From assembly GCF_052050035.1 (NCBI RefSeq), contig NZ_CP189882.1, positions 1,798,001-1,862,000 of the forward strand: 64,000 nt of DNA, in the 5' to 3' direction. This document shows, piece after piece, positions 18,070-27,799 of the stretch. The stretch comes from Symbiopectobacterium purcellii_A. Lineage in GTDB: Bacteria > Pseudomonadota > Gammaproteobacteria > Enterobacterales > Enterobacteriaceae. The stretch's first letter is position 1. Each line of letters begins with the position of its first letter. Position numbers and translations under genes: made by a program. The notes beneath the pieces were generated by a model. It was not told the origin of the DNA. It ran no database searches and saw only the letters and a list, made by a program, of their open reading frames with translations.

Positions 18070-18918
18070 AGTGAAAGCGTTGTGTCGTATTTTTAATGTT
18101 CACCGAAGCAGTTATCGCTATTGGTTTCGACCTAAGGAGCCAGATATTGAGCGGACGATAAAACGTAGCCTGGTCAGCGAAGCGTGGAACGTTAGTGGCG
18201 GGTCTGCGGGCGCAAGGACTATCGCCACGATGGTTACCAATACACACGACGTGAAACTTGGGCGGTGGTTAGCGGGTAAGTTGATGAAAGAATTAACCCT
18301 CGTTAGTTGCCAAACAAGAAAACATCAATACAACCGCGGTGGAAATGAACGTATTGATATTCCAAATCTGCTCAATAGGCAGTTCGCTGTTACCAAGCCT
18401 GACCAGGTTTGGTGCGGCGATGTAACCTATATTTGGACAGGCGACCGATGGGCGTATCTGGCGGTGGTATTAGATTTATTTGCCCGAAAACCCGTGGGTT
18501 GGGCAATGTCGTTTTCGCCAGATTCAGAATTAACAGCCAAAGCACTACAAATGGCTTGGGAACTGCGTGGGCATCCCAAACAAGTCATGTTTCATAGTGA
18601 CCAAGGAAGCCATTACACCAGTCGTGAGTATAGGCAGGCATTGTGGCGTTATCAGATGACCCAAAGTATGAGTCGCAGAGGAAATTGTTGGGATAATAGT
18701 CCGATGGAGCGATTCTTCCGTAGTCTGAAGACTGAATGGGTGCCAACGACTGGCTACCAAAGCTTTAGTACTGCTCAATCATCCATTATTCGCTACATAA
18801 CCCATTATTATAGCGATGTCAGACCTCACTGGTATAACGGTGGGTTAACACCAAATGAATCAGAACGGCTGTTCCATCAACAGTCAGGTAGGGTGGCCAA
18901 ATTTAGTTGACCACTACA
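18070..18918 (+). pseudogene. IS911-like element, 5'-truncated (orfB retained)
   Basis: The orfB frame (18071-18910) is essentially complete from residue 1 of the annotated form at 52894, but orfA and the left end have been replaced by the IS5-like element. The right terminal repeat GGCCAAATTTAGTTGACCAC is intact. Without orfA it should not transpose. Confidence 0.88.
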
Positions 18919-19385
18919 CCGCTGACAGGCTCAAAAAAACAGGACGGAATCCCACAGACCGGGGGAAACAGGGTGTAAAGCGTAGCCTGATGACCGATGC
19001 GAACGGGCTTCCCCTCTCTCTGGTTGTCTCAGGGGCAAATACCCACGACATAAAGCTGGTTGCTGATACTCTCGACGCCCTTCAGACGGGCAGACCCGGC
19101 AGAAAGCTCCGCCTCTGTCTAGACAAAGGCTATGAAGCCGGATAGCTGGAGGCCTGTCTGAAAAGTCGTCGTTACGAACCTCATATCCAGTCAGGGAAAG
19201 AGGAGTCGGAAGCCATCAAAAACAAGGATTTTAAAGCTCACCGCTGGGTAGTGGAGAGAACGCACAGCTGGATGAATCGCTTTCGTCGGGTTCTGACTCG
19301 CTGGGAGAAGAAAGTCGAAAATTATGAGGCGATGCTGCATTTTACCTGCGGCATCATTGTCTCGAATAAAATCCTATTGGGATAG
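18919..19385 (+). pseudogene. IS5-family (IS427-like) transposase remnant
   Basis: C-terminal half of a second IS5-type transposase: KQGVKRSLMTDANGLPLSLV, GANTHDIKLVADTLDAL, an in-frame TAG after DKGYEAG, then WVVERTHSWMNRFRRVLTRW with the catalytic glutamate. N-terminus and left end missing; it abuts the IS911-like end. Confidence 0.75.
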
Positions 19386-19540
19386 GTTCTTAGCATCATC
19401 GGCGATTATTTATTTATAGAAAATACTTCTTTATTGAGCCTTGATTGAAATATAAAAAGAGGAAAATGCTGTGTGGAGATACCAATAACAAACCGATGAT
19501 AATGCGTGAATAAAATAGAAAGAACAGGATGGTATCAACA

Positions 19541-19568
19541 TCGCGCTATCGTCTACACGATAGCGCGA
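19541..19568. terminator. perfect 12-bp hairpin downstream of dcuR
   Basis: TCGCGCTATCGT-CTAC-ACGATAGCGCGA, 16 bp beyond the dcuR stop. No strong U-run follows on the minus strand, so termination is likely but unproven. Confidence 0.55.
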
Positions 19569-19584
19569 GGAGAGAAGCAGCACA

Positions 19585-20307
19585 CTACTCGCAATACTGG
19601 CGCAGTGAGTCTTGTTTCTCGGGCAGCAGGCGGTAAAGGTATACAGGGCGGCCGGTCGATCCGTAGAGGATATTGGTGGCAAGAATATTAGTATCAGCGA
19701 GATATATTAGATACTTACGGCAAGATACGCGAGAGATTCCAATCGCGTTCGCCAGCATTTCCGTGGAAAACTCAGCCCCTTGGTTGCCTTCAATCCATTC
19801 GCAGACGGTGCGTAGCGTCAGGCTGGTCAGCCCTTTCGGCAGTTTTTTACGCTCGCCGGCCACGCCGCCGCTGGTGCGACGAATCAGGCTATCAATATCC
19901 GACTGAGCAACAAATTCTCGATGTTCCAGTTCTCTCGCTTCTTCGCGGTAGGCAGTCAGCGCCTGCTCAAAGCGAGAGAACTGGAACGGTTTGAGCAGGT
20001 AATCGACTACGCCGTAATGCAGTGCTTTCTTGATGGTATACACATCACTGGCGGAGGAGATGATAATCACGTCCGTTTGTTCGCTGAACTCACGAATGGT
20101 CGGCAGCAGATCCAACCCGTTATCCTGCTGCATATAGATATCGAGCAGCACCAGATCGATCTCGGAATCGGGTTGCATCAGTAAATTTCGCGCCTGCTGT
20201 AAGGTTGGCATCGTTGCGTAACAGTTGAAACCGGGCACCTGGCTCAGATAGGAACGGTTAAGTTCTGCAACCATGGCATCGTCATCAACAATCAGTACAT
20301 TTATCAT
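19585..20307 (-). CDS. dcuR: C4-dicarboxylate response regulator DcuR
   Basis: 240-aa CitB-family response regulator. The receiver domain begins INVLIVDDDAMVAELNRSYL, with the phosphorylated Asp56 in LVLLDIYMQ and a Lys in YLLKPFQ. The C-terminal HTH domain has STEMLANAIGISRVSCRKYL. Length and sequence closely match E. coli DcuR (239 aa). In E. coli, DcuS-DcuR activates fumarate respiration and C4-dicarboxylate transport. The gene follows dcuS by 2 bp, a clear operon. Intact. Confidence 0.93.
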   Translation of the reverse strand: MINVLIVDDDAMVAELNRSYLSQVPGFNCYATMPTLQQARNLLMQPDSEIDLVLLDIYMQQDNGLDLLPTIREFSEQTDVIIISSASDVYTIKKALHYGVVDYLLKPFQFSRFEQALTAYREEARELEHREFVAQSDIDSLIRRTSGGVAGERKKLPKGLTSLTLRTVCEWIEGNQGAEFSTEMLANAIGISRVSCRKYLIYLADTNILATNILYGSTGRPVYLYRLLPEKQDSLRQYCE

Positions 20308-20309
20308 GG

Positions 20310-21932
20310 TTAAACAGCCTTGGCTTGATAAGGGATATTCACGAAAAACTGGGTATACACCTCAGCTTTCGACTCAAAATCGATACTGCCGCCCACTTTT
20401 TCCAGGCTTTGCTTGGTCAGGTAAAGACCGATTCCGCGCCCGGATCCCTTGGTGGAGAATCCTTGTTCATAAATACGGTGCTGATTTTCCAGCGTAATAC
20501 CCGGGCCATCATCGCCCACTATGCAGTGCAAGCGCCCATCCTGATGATGGAAACTCACGCTGATTTCTCCGTTTTCCATGTTACTCATTGCATCCATGGC
20601 ATTCTCAATCAGGTTGCCCAAAACGATGATCAACTCATTGGTGGCATCCATATCGTCGGTTTCGGGCAACAGGCTCTCTTCGGTTATTGACAGCTGTATG
20701 CCGAGATCGCGCGCCCGGTTGATTTTACCCAGTAAGAACCCGGCAATCACTGGCGATTTCACCTTGCGAATAATCGAGCCAATTTCTGCCTGATAGTTGT
20801 TCGCCGTTTTTAAAATATAGTCTTCCAACTGCGAATAGTATTTCAAATGCAGCATGCCCAAAATCACATGCAGCTTGTTCATAAACTCGTGGGACTGTGC
20901 CCGTAACGCATCGGCGTAATAGGACATCCCCGTCAAGCGCTGCAACAACTGGCCAATTTCAGTCTTGTCGCGGAACGTGGCGATAGCACCAATCACGTTA
21001 CCTTTCACCGTCACTGGCACGGTATTGGTTAGCAGCAAGTTGCCGTTGATATTGATCTCTTCATCACGCTGAGCGATACCACTTTCCAGCACTTGCCTGA
21101 GGCGAAGGTGCTCCATCCACTGCTCGCTGATGGTTTCTGCCGACGCATTGGCCGCCATATTGCCTTGTCGGAACAGCCTGCGCGCTTCATCGTTAATCAC
21201 CGTAATACGGCCGCTGTCATCCACGGCAACCACCCCTTCCTTGATCTGTTTCAGCATAGCGTTGCGCTGCTCAAACAGATTGGAAATCTCATAGGGTTCA
21301 AACCCCAGCATGATGCGCTTGTGGATTTTCACCAGCACCAGTGTGCCGAGTCCGCCAACCAATGCACCGGCCAGCAGCGCCCAGGGGATCATCCAACGGT
21401 TTTCACTGATCACTTTCTGCACGCTGGTCAGCGCAATGCCTAACGCCACAACGCCGACCTGCTTGCCATCATTATTAAAAACCGGTGTAAACACCCGCAA
21501 CGCCGGGTCTAGCGTGCCGCGGTTGATCGAAGTATTTTCCAGCCCAAACAGCGCAGGGTAAATGTCGCGCCCGGCAAAATGTTCACCGATGCGCTCGCGT
21601 TCCGGGTGGGTCTGACGCACCGTGTCCATGTCGGTCACGGTGACAAACAGCAGCTGATTGCGGTGAGTGATGGTCTCAGCGGCGCGCTGCACCGCTTCGG
21701 GGTTACCCAACCCTTGCAACTCATCAATCACCACCGGGGAAGCGGCAAAGGTGCGCGCGATGGCAAACGCCTTGTCGCGTAGGCTGTCTTCGGAGAGTTG
21801 GTTAATGCGGAAAAACAGCAGAGCATAGACCACCAGCAACACCGCGCCTAGCACGACAGAGACCATCAAAAAAACGGATGTTCCCAGCTTCATCGGTGCT
21901 TTTGTCCTGCTCATGTCTTGCTCCGGAATCAC
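20310..21932 (-). CDS. dcuS: C4-dicarboxylate sensor histidine kinase DcuS
   Basis: About 540-aa membrane sensor kinase. TM1 near residues 15-38 (GTSVFLMVSVVLGAVLLVVY), periplasmic PAS domain (LFVTVTDMDTVRQTHPERER, then INRGTLDPALRVFTP), TM2 near 180-200 (WMIPWALLAGALVGGLGTLV), cytoplasmic PAS, H-box RAQSHEFMNKLHVILGML with the phosphorylated His, and the ATPase boxes LGNLIENAMDAM and GDDGPGI...GRGIGL. Closely parallels E. coli DcuS (543 aa). The transporter gene just upstream is destroyed. The likely start is ATG 21932 or the Met six codons later. Confidence 0.93.
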   Translation of the reverse strand: MIPEQDMSRTKAPMKLGTSVFLMVSVVLGAVLLVVYALLFFRINQLSEDSLRDKAFAIARTFAASPVVIDELQGLGNPEAVQRAAETITHRNQLLFVTVTDMDTVRQTHPERERIGEHFAGRDIYPALFGLENTSINRGTLDPALRVFTPVFNNDGKQVGVVALGIALTSVQKVISENRWMIPWALLAGALVGGLGTLVLVKIHKRIMLGFEPYEISNLFEQRNAMLKQIKEGVVAVDDSGRITVINDEARRLFRQGNMAANASAETISEQWMEHLRLRQVLESGIAQRDEEININGNLLLTNTVPVTVKGNVIGAIATFRDKTEIGQLLQRLTGMSYYADALRAQSHEFMNKLHVILGMLHLKYYSQLEDYILKTANNYQAEIGSIIRKVKSPVIAGFLLGKINRARDLGIQLSITEESLLPETDDMDATNELIIVLGNLIENAMDAMSNMENGEISVSFHHQDGRLHCIVGDDGPGITLENQHRIYEQGFSTKGSGRGIGLYLTKQSLEKVGGSIDFESKAEVYTQFFVNIPYQAKAV

Positions 21933-22027
21933 CTTGGATATCCTTATCTTAATCTGTTTTGCCGTATTTATCGTCCTGCGTTATTGCCCCGCGTTACTGG
22001 GCAACGAAAATCGCAGTCTGACGGGGA

Positions 22028-22711
22028 TTACCAGAATCCCAATACCTTCCACCACATGCCGCCAATACCCAGCCAGATAGGAATCACGACCAGGCTGATC
22101 AAGAAGCCAATTTTCCACCAGGTTGACAGCGGCATATAACCACATCCAAACAGGATCGGTGCCGGGCCGCTTGAATAGTGCGTGGTGGACATGAACAGGT
22201 TACTGAAGATACCAAATGCCAGCACGGTCAACATCGGCGGTGCGCCTGCCGCTAAGGCAATGGAAACAAAGATGGGCTTTGTTGAATAATTTAAGATACT
22301 GATTTATATAAGCATTATAAAATTTCAACGACTAATTTTTCCTCTCGGAATGCTTTTTATTGTGCTAACTATTTGATTTGTCGTTCTAACAAAATACATT
22401 CTCTGTAAATGCATTCTAACTAAAGAAGATGTAAATCAAACGGTTAAATTATTCAACAAAGCCACAAAGATGGCATACATGGCGCTGATATGGGCAATCG
22501 CACTCGCCATCAGGTAGTGGCTGTAGTAGTAAACCAGCAGCAAGATGCCAAGCATCGGTAACCAGTGGAACCCGCTGACAGCGTTGCCTGCCAGTTGGCC
22601 TAACCAGGCAATCAGCCCCATCTTGTTCAGTTGCCCTGCCAGCGTCATCAGCACGGCGAACCATACCACGGTGTGCCAGGCTTCTTTCTCGCCGACCACG
22701 TCATTGTAGTG
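22028..22711 (-). pseudogene. DASS-type (CitT/TtdT-like) anion transporter, C-terminal part
   Basis: Membrane-protein frame reading WFAVLMTLAGQLNKMGLIAW, HYLMASAIAHISAMYAIFV, then after the MITE SIALAAGAPPMLTVLAFGIF and YSSGPAPILFGCGYMPLSTW, ending MWWKVLGFW. This is the C-terminal third of a divalent anion:sodium symporter of the SLC13/CitT-TtdT class. The N-terminus is replaced by an IS911-like element (22705) and a MITE (22275-22463, duplication ACAAAGATG) splits the rest. Position next to dcuS suggests it carried the sensed dicarboxylates. Confidence 0.82.
22275..22463 (-). mobile_element. 189-bp MITE, copy 8
   Basis: Full-length, perfect 9-bp duplication ACAAAGATG (22266-22274 and 22464-22472) in the transporter gene. 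Confidence 0.94.
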
Positions 22712-23430
22712 GTCAACTAAATTTGGCCACCCTACCTGACTGTTGATGGAACAGCCGTTCTGATTCATTTGGTGTTAACCCACCGTTATACCAGTGAGGT
22801 CTGACATCGCTATAATAATGGGTTATGTAGCGAATAATGGATGATTGAGCAGTACTAAAGCTTTGGTAGCCAGTCGTTGGCACCCATTCAGTCTTCAGAC
22901 TACGGAAGAATCGCTCCATCGGACTATTATCCCAACAATTTCCTCTGCGACTCATACTTTGGGTCATCTGATAACGCCACAATGCCTGCCTATACTGACG
23001 ACTGGTGTAATGGCTTCCTTGGTCACTATGAAACATGACTTGTTTGGGATGCCCACGCAGTTCCCAAGCCATTTGTAGTGCTTTGGCTGTTAATTCTGAA
23101 TCTGGCGAAAACGACATTGCCCAACCCACGGGTTTTCGGGCAAATAAATCTAATACCACCGCCAGATACGCCCATCGGTCGCCTGTCCAAATATAGGTTA
23201 CATCGCCGCACCAAACCTGGTCAGGCTTGGTAACAGCGAACTGCCTATTGAGCAGATTTGGAATATCAATACGTTCATTTCCACCGCGGTTGTATTGATG
23301 TTTTCTTGTTTGGCAACTAACGAGGGTTAATTCTTTCATCAACTTACCCGCTAACCACCGCCCAAGTTTCACGTCGTGTGTATTGGTAACCATCGTGGTG
23401 ATAGTCCTTGCGCCCGCAGACCCGCCACTA
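22705..23430 (-). pseudogene. IS911-like element, truncated by IS630
   Basis: Contains the right end (TGTAGTGGTCAACTAAATTT, 22705 onward) and codons for the C-terminal about 230 residues of orfB (22713-23393). IS630 copy C interrupts it at a TA at 23429. The missing 5' part does not reappear beyond that element, so a deletion accompanied the insertion. Confidence 0.88.
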
Positions 23431-24163
23431 TAGCTAAACGACTTAATTTTGATTACATTATTTAAATGAGCTATTCAATTGATTTTAGACGTAAAGTGAT
23501 ATCTACACGGAAAAACGAAGGGTTGAGTATCCGAGAAACAGCGAAGCAATTTCGGATTGGCCCTGCCTCTGTATCGCGTTGGATTAATCAAATAGAGTCA
23601 AAAGCATCGACCACGCGTCAGCGAAAGATCGATAAATCCGAGTTGATAAAAGATGTTGAACAATATCCAGATGCTTACCAAAAAGAACGTGCAGAGCGTT
23701 TTGGCGTTTGTCAGAAGGCCATTTGGCAAGCGCTTAAAAAGCTGGGATTGACCTATAAAAAAAACTCTACGTCATCCGAAAGCCGACGAAAACGCCCGGC
23801 AGGGATTTCAACAAAAAAAACAACAGTATGAAAAAGAAGGTAAACCTATTGTTTTTATTGATGAAAGTGGTTTTTCACACGATGCCCCACGGACTCACGG
23901 CTATTCCCCAAAAGGTCAACGGTGTTTTGGCCTGAAGAACTGGGGAGCTAGGGGAAGAACAAATGTTATCGGCGCTTTATTAGGCACAACGCTGTTTGCT
24001 ATCGGATTATTTGATATCAATATTAACAGCGATGTTTTCTATGCCTGGGTCACACAAGTCCTTATCCCAGTACTCCCTAAAAACAGTGTAATCATGATGG
24101 ACAATGCCATTTTTCACAAAAAACATAATATTCAACAAGTCATCATCGATGCAGGGTATATGG

Positions 24164-25219
24164 GGCTTTGTTGAATAAATCGAACTTTCAGGGGATCGCC
24201 GGATCAAAGCACTATCATCGCTCCCGATAGCAGCTCCCCATGGCAAAGCAAAAGTTTAAAATCACCAACTGGCCCACCTACAACAAAGCACTCAGACAAC
24301 GCGGCTCCCTGACGGTCTGGCTTGATGAGTCGGCCATCGCTGCATGGACTGACAGTGCTTCGCCTGAAGGTCGTGGTCGGCCGCTTTACTACACCGATAT
24401 GGCTGTTACCACGGTTTTGATGATAAAGCGCGTGTTTAACCTGTCGCTCCGGGCATTACAGGGCTTTGTCGACTCGGTTTTTACACTGATGAGCCTGCCA
24501 CTGCGCTGCCCGGACTACTCTCTGGTCAGTCGGCGGGCAAAAACCGTCAGTATCAGCATAAAAACGCCAACGCGTGGTGAAATCTCGCATCTGGTCATCG
24601 ACAGTACCGGTCTGAAGGTCTTTGGCGAAGGTGAATGGAAAGTCAGGCAGCATGGGGCTGACAGACGAAGAGTGTGGCGCAAGCTTCATCTGGCAGCAGA
24701 CAGTGCGACGCATGAGATTATCTGTGCCGACTTATCGCTCAGCGGAACGACAGATGCGCAGGCACTGCCGGGCCTGATTAACCAAACCCACCGAAAAATC
24801 AGGGAAGTGTCAGCAGACGGTGCTTATGACGCCCGTTACTGCCACGATGCGTTGCTAAGAAAGAAAATCAGGCCCCTTATCCCGCCGCGAAGCGGAGCCA
24901 AATACTGGCCGGACAAGTACCATGAACGTAACCATGCGGTGGCGAATCAGCGTCTGAGCGGGAGTAATGATATGTGGAAAAAGAAAGTGGGTTATCACCG
25001 GCGTTCAGTGGCAGAAACAGCGATGTTCCGCATAAAAACTTTGCTGGGTGGCCATCTGAGCCTGCGTGACTATGAGGCTCAAGTAGGTGAAGCCATAGCG
25101 ATGGTCAAAGCGCTGAACCGTATGACGTTGTTGGGTATGCCACACAGCGTCAGGATAGGATAACAGGTGTAGCAGAGGGAGTCATCCTGTCGGCTAATTC
25201 TGATTTATTCAACAAAGCC
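24164..25219 (+). mobile_element. IS903-like element (1056 bp), complete
   Basis: Ends GGCTTTGTTGAATAAATCGA and the complement of GGCTTTGTTGAATAAATCAG, duplication GGTATATGG on both sides (24155-24163 and 25220-25228). It is the only complete autonomous element in the window sharing the 189-bp MITE ends. Confidence 0.95.
24240..25163 (+). CDS. IS903 transposase (IS5 family)
   Basis: 307 aa, the normal IS903 length, opening MAKQKFKITNWPTYNKALRQ. The DDE residues are visible: Asp in LVIDSTGLKVFGEGEW, Asp in REVSADGAYDARYC, and Glu in RSVAETAMFRIKTLLGGHL (the YREK-like region). Intact start, stop and element ends imply an active element. It is the best candidate source of transposase for the MITEs. 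Confidence 0.95.
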   Translation: MAKQKFKITNWPTYNKALRQRGSLTVWLDESAIAAWTDSASPEGRGRPLYYTDMAVTTVLMIKRVFNLSLRALQGFVDSVFTLMSLPLRCPDYSLVSRRAKTVSISIKTPTRGEISHLVIDSTGLKVFGEGEWKVRQHGADRRRVWRKLHLAADSATHEIICADLSLSGTTDAQALPGLINQTHRKIREVSADGAYDARYCHDALLRKKIRPLIPPRSGAKYWPDKYHERNHAVANQRLSGSNDMWKKKVGYHRRSVAETAMFRIKTLLGGHLSLRDYEAQVGEAIAMVKALNRMTLLGMPHSVRIG

Positions 25220-25377
25220 GGTATATGGTGGAGTATTTGCCTACATATTCGCCAGATCTTAACCCAATTGAGCATAAATGGGCACAAGCAAAAAGCAAAA
25301 AAAGAGAGATGGGTTGCGATACAGAGAGTTTGTTCTCAGTCCATATGGTGTAATCAAAATTAAGTCGCTTGGCTATA

Positions 25378-25480
25378 CAACCTAGACAGGCATCATGCCG
25401 CTAACGGGGATCTGTCTCCGGTGCGTTATGAACAAATGGCTGAGAAAAAAGTGTCCTGATTTACTTGACCAGTGCATTAT
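25378..25480 (+). pseudogene. IS3-family orfB C-terminal scrap
   Basis: Frame reading RHHAANGDLSPVRYEQ and stopping at TGA, the typical end of an IS3-type integrase domain (RRHG...LSPVEYE). It joins directly to hemN sequence, so an IS3-mediated deletion probably removed most of hemN. Confidence 0.5.
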
Positions 25481-25606
25481 TCTTCTGCTTTGTGCTGCTG
25501 GCGCGTCACCAGCTTATTGCAACCGTAGAAATAGCACAGGCGATGACAAAACGGGATATGGACATAAAGCGACAACGGTCGCTCTGGGTAACGTGCTATC
25601 GCCTGG

Positions 25607-26915
25607 GAGACTGTAAAATAATCTGTGTAAATGGCATTTTGAGGAAAACCTTCAAAGGATAACAAAATGCCTATCAGCAACGAACTTATTGACCAACTGC
25701 TTCAAGATTGTCACTCCCCTCAGGATCTGCTGGGTGAATCAGGCCTACTCAAGGTGCTGACTAAAAGACTGGCGGAACGGGTTCTTGAAGCTGAGATGGA
25801 GATGCACCTTGGGTATGCTAAGCATGACCCGGCTGGTAATCATTCAGGCAACTCACGCAATGGCAAGACATCCAAGAGCGTACGTAGCCAAAATGGGGAG
25901 ATCGAGCTCGATATTCCGCGCGACCGCAACAGTACCTTCGAGCCGACACTGATCGGTAAGCACGAAAAACAGCTTAACGGCTTCGATGACCGCATTATTT
26001 CTCTCTATTCCAGAGGGTTATCAACCCGTGATATTCAGGCACACTTTAAAGAAGTCTACGGGGTCGATGTTTCCGCTGGCTTCATTTCTCAAGTGACCAA
26101 TGCTGTGATGGATGAAGTTAAGCGCTGGCAGCAACGGCCGCTGGATGCGCTTTATCCCATTGTTTACCTTGACTGTATTGTTGTCAAAAGCCAGGACGGC
26201 GGAGCCGTGGCCAACAAGTCTGTTTATCTGGCCCTCGGCGTCAACGGCCAGGGCGAAAAAGAGCTGCTGGGGCTATGGATAGCCAAAACTGAGGGGGCCA
26301 AGTTCTGGTTATCTGTGATGACAGAACTGAAAAATCGTGGGCTAAAGGACATCTTCGTCGCCTGCTGCGATGGCCTGAAAGGCTTTCCTGATGCCATTGA
26401 AGCTGTTTACCCGCATACGCGGGTACAGCTCTGCATTGTGCATCAGGTGCGGAACTCGCTGCGCTACGTCGGCTGGAAAGAGCGTAAGGCCGTTGCTGCT
26501 GACCTGCGCACCATCTATAGTTCCGCAACGCTAGAGGGCGCTGAAGAGGCCCTGGATGCCTTCGCGGCCAAATGGGATGAACAGTTCCCGACGATCAGCC
26601 CGTCGTGGAGAAATAATTGGGAACGTCTCATCGTCATTTTTGACTTTCCGCCGGAGATCCGCAAGGTTATCTACACCACCAACGCGATAGAGTCGTTAAA
26701 TGCTTCATTGCGCAAGATAACGAAAACGCGACGAATATTTCCAACGGATGACTCGGTGATAAAATTACTCTATCTAGCCTTGCATAATATCTCTGCTAAA
26801 TGGACCTTGCCAATCAGAGACTGGAAACCTGCTATGAGCCAATTCATGTTGATGTATGGAGAACGAATCTCCGGTTAAGCAATGGAGCCATTTACACAAA
26901 ATTCTTTACAGACTC
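25607..26915 (+). mobile_element. IS256-family element, copy 1 (1309 bp)
   Basis: Ends GAGACTGTAAAATAATCTGT and the complement of GAGTCTGTAAAGAATTTTGT, flanked by the perfect 8-bp duplication TCGCCTGG (25599-25606, 26916-26923) in hemN. Confidence 0.95.
25667..26878 (+). CDS. IS256-family (Mutator) transposase
   Basis: 403 aa, standard length. Features: N-terminal LLGESGLLKVLTKRLAERVL, MEMHLGYAKHDPAGNHSGNS, then DDE residues in IVYLDCIVVKSQDGGAV, IFVACCDGLKGFPDAI with the Mutator signature VQLCIVHQVRNSLRYV, and TTNAIESLNASLRK near the C-terminus. Ribosome site AAAGGA before the ATG. An almost identical copy is at 39014-40225. Confidence 0.95.
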   Translation: MPISNELIDQLLQDCHSPQDLLGESGLLKVLTKRLAERVLEAEMEMHLGYAKHDPAGNHSGNSRNGKTSKSVRSQNGEIELDIPRDRNSTFEPTLIGKHEKQLNGFDDRIISLYSRGLSTRDIQAHFKEVYGVDVSAGFISQVTNAVMDEVKRWQQRPLDALYPIVYLDCIVVKSQDGGAVANKSVYLALGVNGQGEKELLGLWIAKTEGAKFWLSVMTELKNRGLKDIFVACCDGLKGFPDAIEAVYPHTRVQLCIVHQVRNSLRYVGWKERKAVAADLRTIYSSATLEGAEEALDAFAAKWDEQFPTISPSWRNNWERLIVIFDFPPEIRKVIYTTNAIESLNASLRKITKTRRIFPTDDSVIKLLYLALHNISAKWTLPIRDWKPAMSQFMLMYGERISG

Positions 26916-27052
26916 TCGCCTGGCGGAATGCCGCATCGTCATACTGTTCGTTAAACTCGAGCGCCGTGGGATACGAGGTGTAACGCGGCCCAGAATAGTT
27001 GTATTTTTGAATCAGGGCTAAACCCCAATCGACGTGTTGATCTTGCATGCTG

Positions 27053-27229
27053 TTACTCCTTCCGCTTGTATTTCCCGACGGCGCTTTTCAGCGGCAGCTT
27101 ACGCTGCCCTGTCCCGAACACGGTGCGCTGTATTCGCGTTTTACGCCGGGAAAGCAGCCACAGTTTAACCAACAGACACAGCAGATAACAGACAACCAAC
27201 ACCAAGATGAGAGACAGTAGCCCTTTCAT
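27053..27229 (-). CDS. 58-aa small membrane protein between yihI and hemN
   Basis: Starts MKGLLSLILVLVVCYLLCLL, one transmembrane helix of about 25 residues, then a basic tail (SRRKTRIQRTVFGTGQRKL ... KYKRKE). The ATG at 27229 follows the yihI stop by 3 bp and its stop precedes the hemN start by 3 bp, so it was the middle gene of a yihI-orf-hemN operon. Orientation by the positive-inside rule: tail in the cytoplasm. I know no named E. coli gene at this place. Confidence 0.7.
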   Translation of the reverse strand: MKGLLSLILVLVVCYLLCLLVKLWLLSRRKTRIQRTVFGTGQRKLPLKSAVGKYKRKE

Positions 27230-27232
27230 CTA

Positions 27233-27799
27233 TCAGAATACGTCTTTCGGGTTATTACGCTTGAGGAGCTGCATCATGTCTTCCTGCTGCGTTTCCTCTT
27301 CCTCGTCATCCATTTCAATGCCCTGTTCATCCATCAGGGCATTGATACGATCGAGCGTGCTGCCCACCCATTTTTGCTCGTCTTTACTCAGCGTTTCGCC
27401 GTTATCCAGACGTTCCAGCAGCGCATCGAGACGATCGTCATTTTCCAGCAGCGCCAGTTCCTGATCAGGGGTTAGCCGTGTTTCAGCCAGCGTTTCTGGT
27501 TTAGCAGATACGGCCGCTTTCGCGGGCTTTGCGCTTTTCGGCGTGTCATCACTGACAATCAGCGCGACCGGTTTTTTACTCCCAAGACGAGGATCAAGTT
27601 TCTTACTCTGACCGGATTTGCCTGCATCCAGCGTCTCTGGGTGCGCGCGGCTACCGGCCGCACGACCACTATGTTTTTTCTGACGTTTACGCTCCCAGCC
27701 TTCGCTGTTAAGCTCGGCGCGCGTCTTTTTATTTGCTTTCGATGTCGACGCCTTCGCGCCTGGGGCTTTAGTGCCCGAATTTTTCACCGGCTGTTTCAT
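27233..27799 (-). CDS. yihI: Der GTPase-activating protein YihI
   Basis: 188 aa (E. coli 169). Basic N-terminus with KKTRAELNSEGWERKRQKKH, matching E. coli KTREELDQEARDRKRQKKR, then DPRLGSKKP and the conserved C-terminal core DDRLDALLERLDNGETLSKD and an acidic end DDEEEETQQEDMMQLLKRN. YihI stimulates the GTPase Der and so moderates 50S ribosome assembly. The ATG at 27799 is chosen because an upstream Met at 27859 has no family support. Divergent from engB with 193 bp between; no CsrC-like RNA was evident there. Confidence 0.9.
   Translation of the reverse strand: MKQPVKNSGTKAPGAKASTSKANKKTRAELNSEGWERKRQKKHSGRAAGSRAHPETLDAGKSGQSKKLDPRLGSKKPVALIVSDDTPKSAKPAKAAVSAKPETLAETRLTPDQELALLENDDRLDALLERLDNGETLSKDEQKWVGSTLDRINALMDEQGIEMDDEEEETQQEDMMQLLKRNNPKDVF

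Larger units (their letters stand above)
23431..25375 (+). mobile_element. IS630 element copy C, interrupted by IS903
   Basis: TA-flanked IS630 (23429-23430, 25376-25377). An IS903 (24164-25219) splits its DDE domain with a 9-bp duplication GGTATATGG. Transposase frames run 23466-24163 and 25220-25353. Nesting order: IS911-like, then IS630, then IS903. Confidence 0.94.
25481..27049 (-). pseudogene. hemN: hemN remnant (oxygen-independent coproporphyrinogen III oxidase)
   Basis: N-terminal about 85 codons of HemN: MQDQHVDWGLALIQKYNYSG then YTSYPTALEF on the right (27049-26916), and, after the IS256, ARYPERPLSLYVHIPFCHRL on the left. The IS256 is flanked by duplication TCGCCTGG. The radical-SAM motif reads CHRLCYFYGC: the third cluster cysteine (E. 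coli Cys69) is Tyr. Everything after about residue 85 is missing. Order polA-engB-yihI-hemN is that of E. coli. Anaerobic haem synthesis by this copy is lost. Confidence 0.9.
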
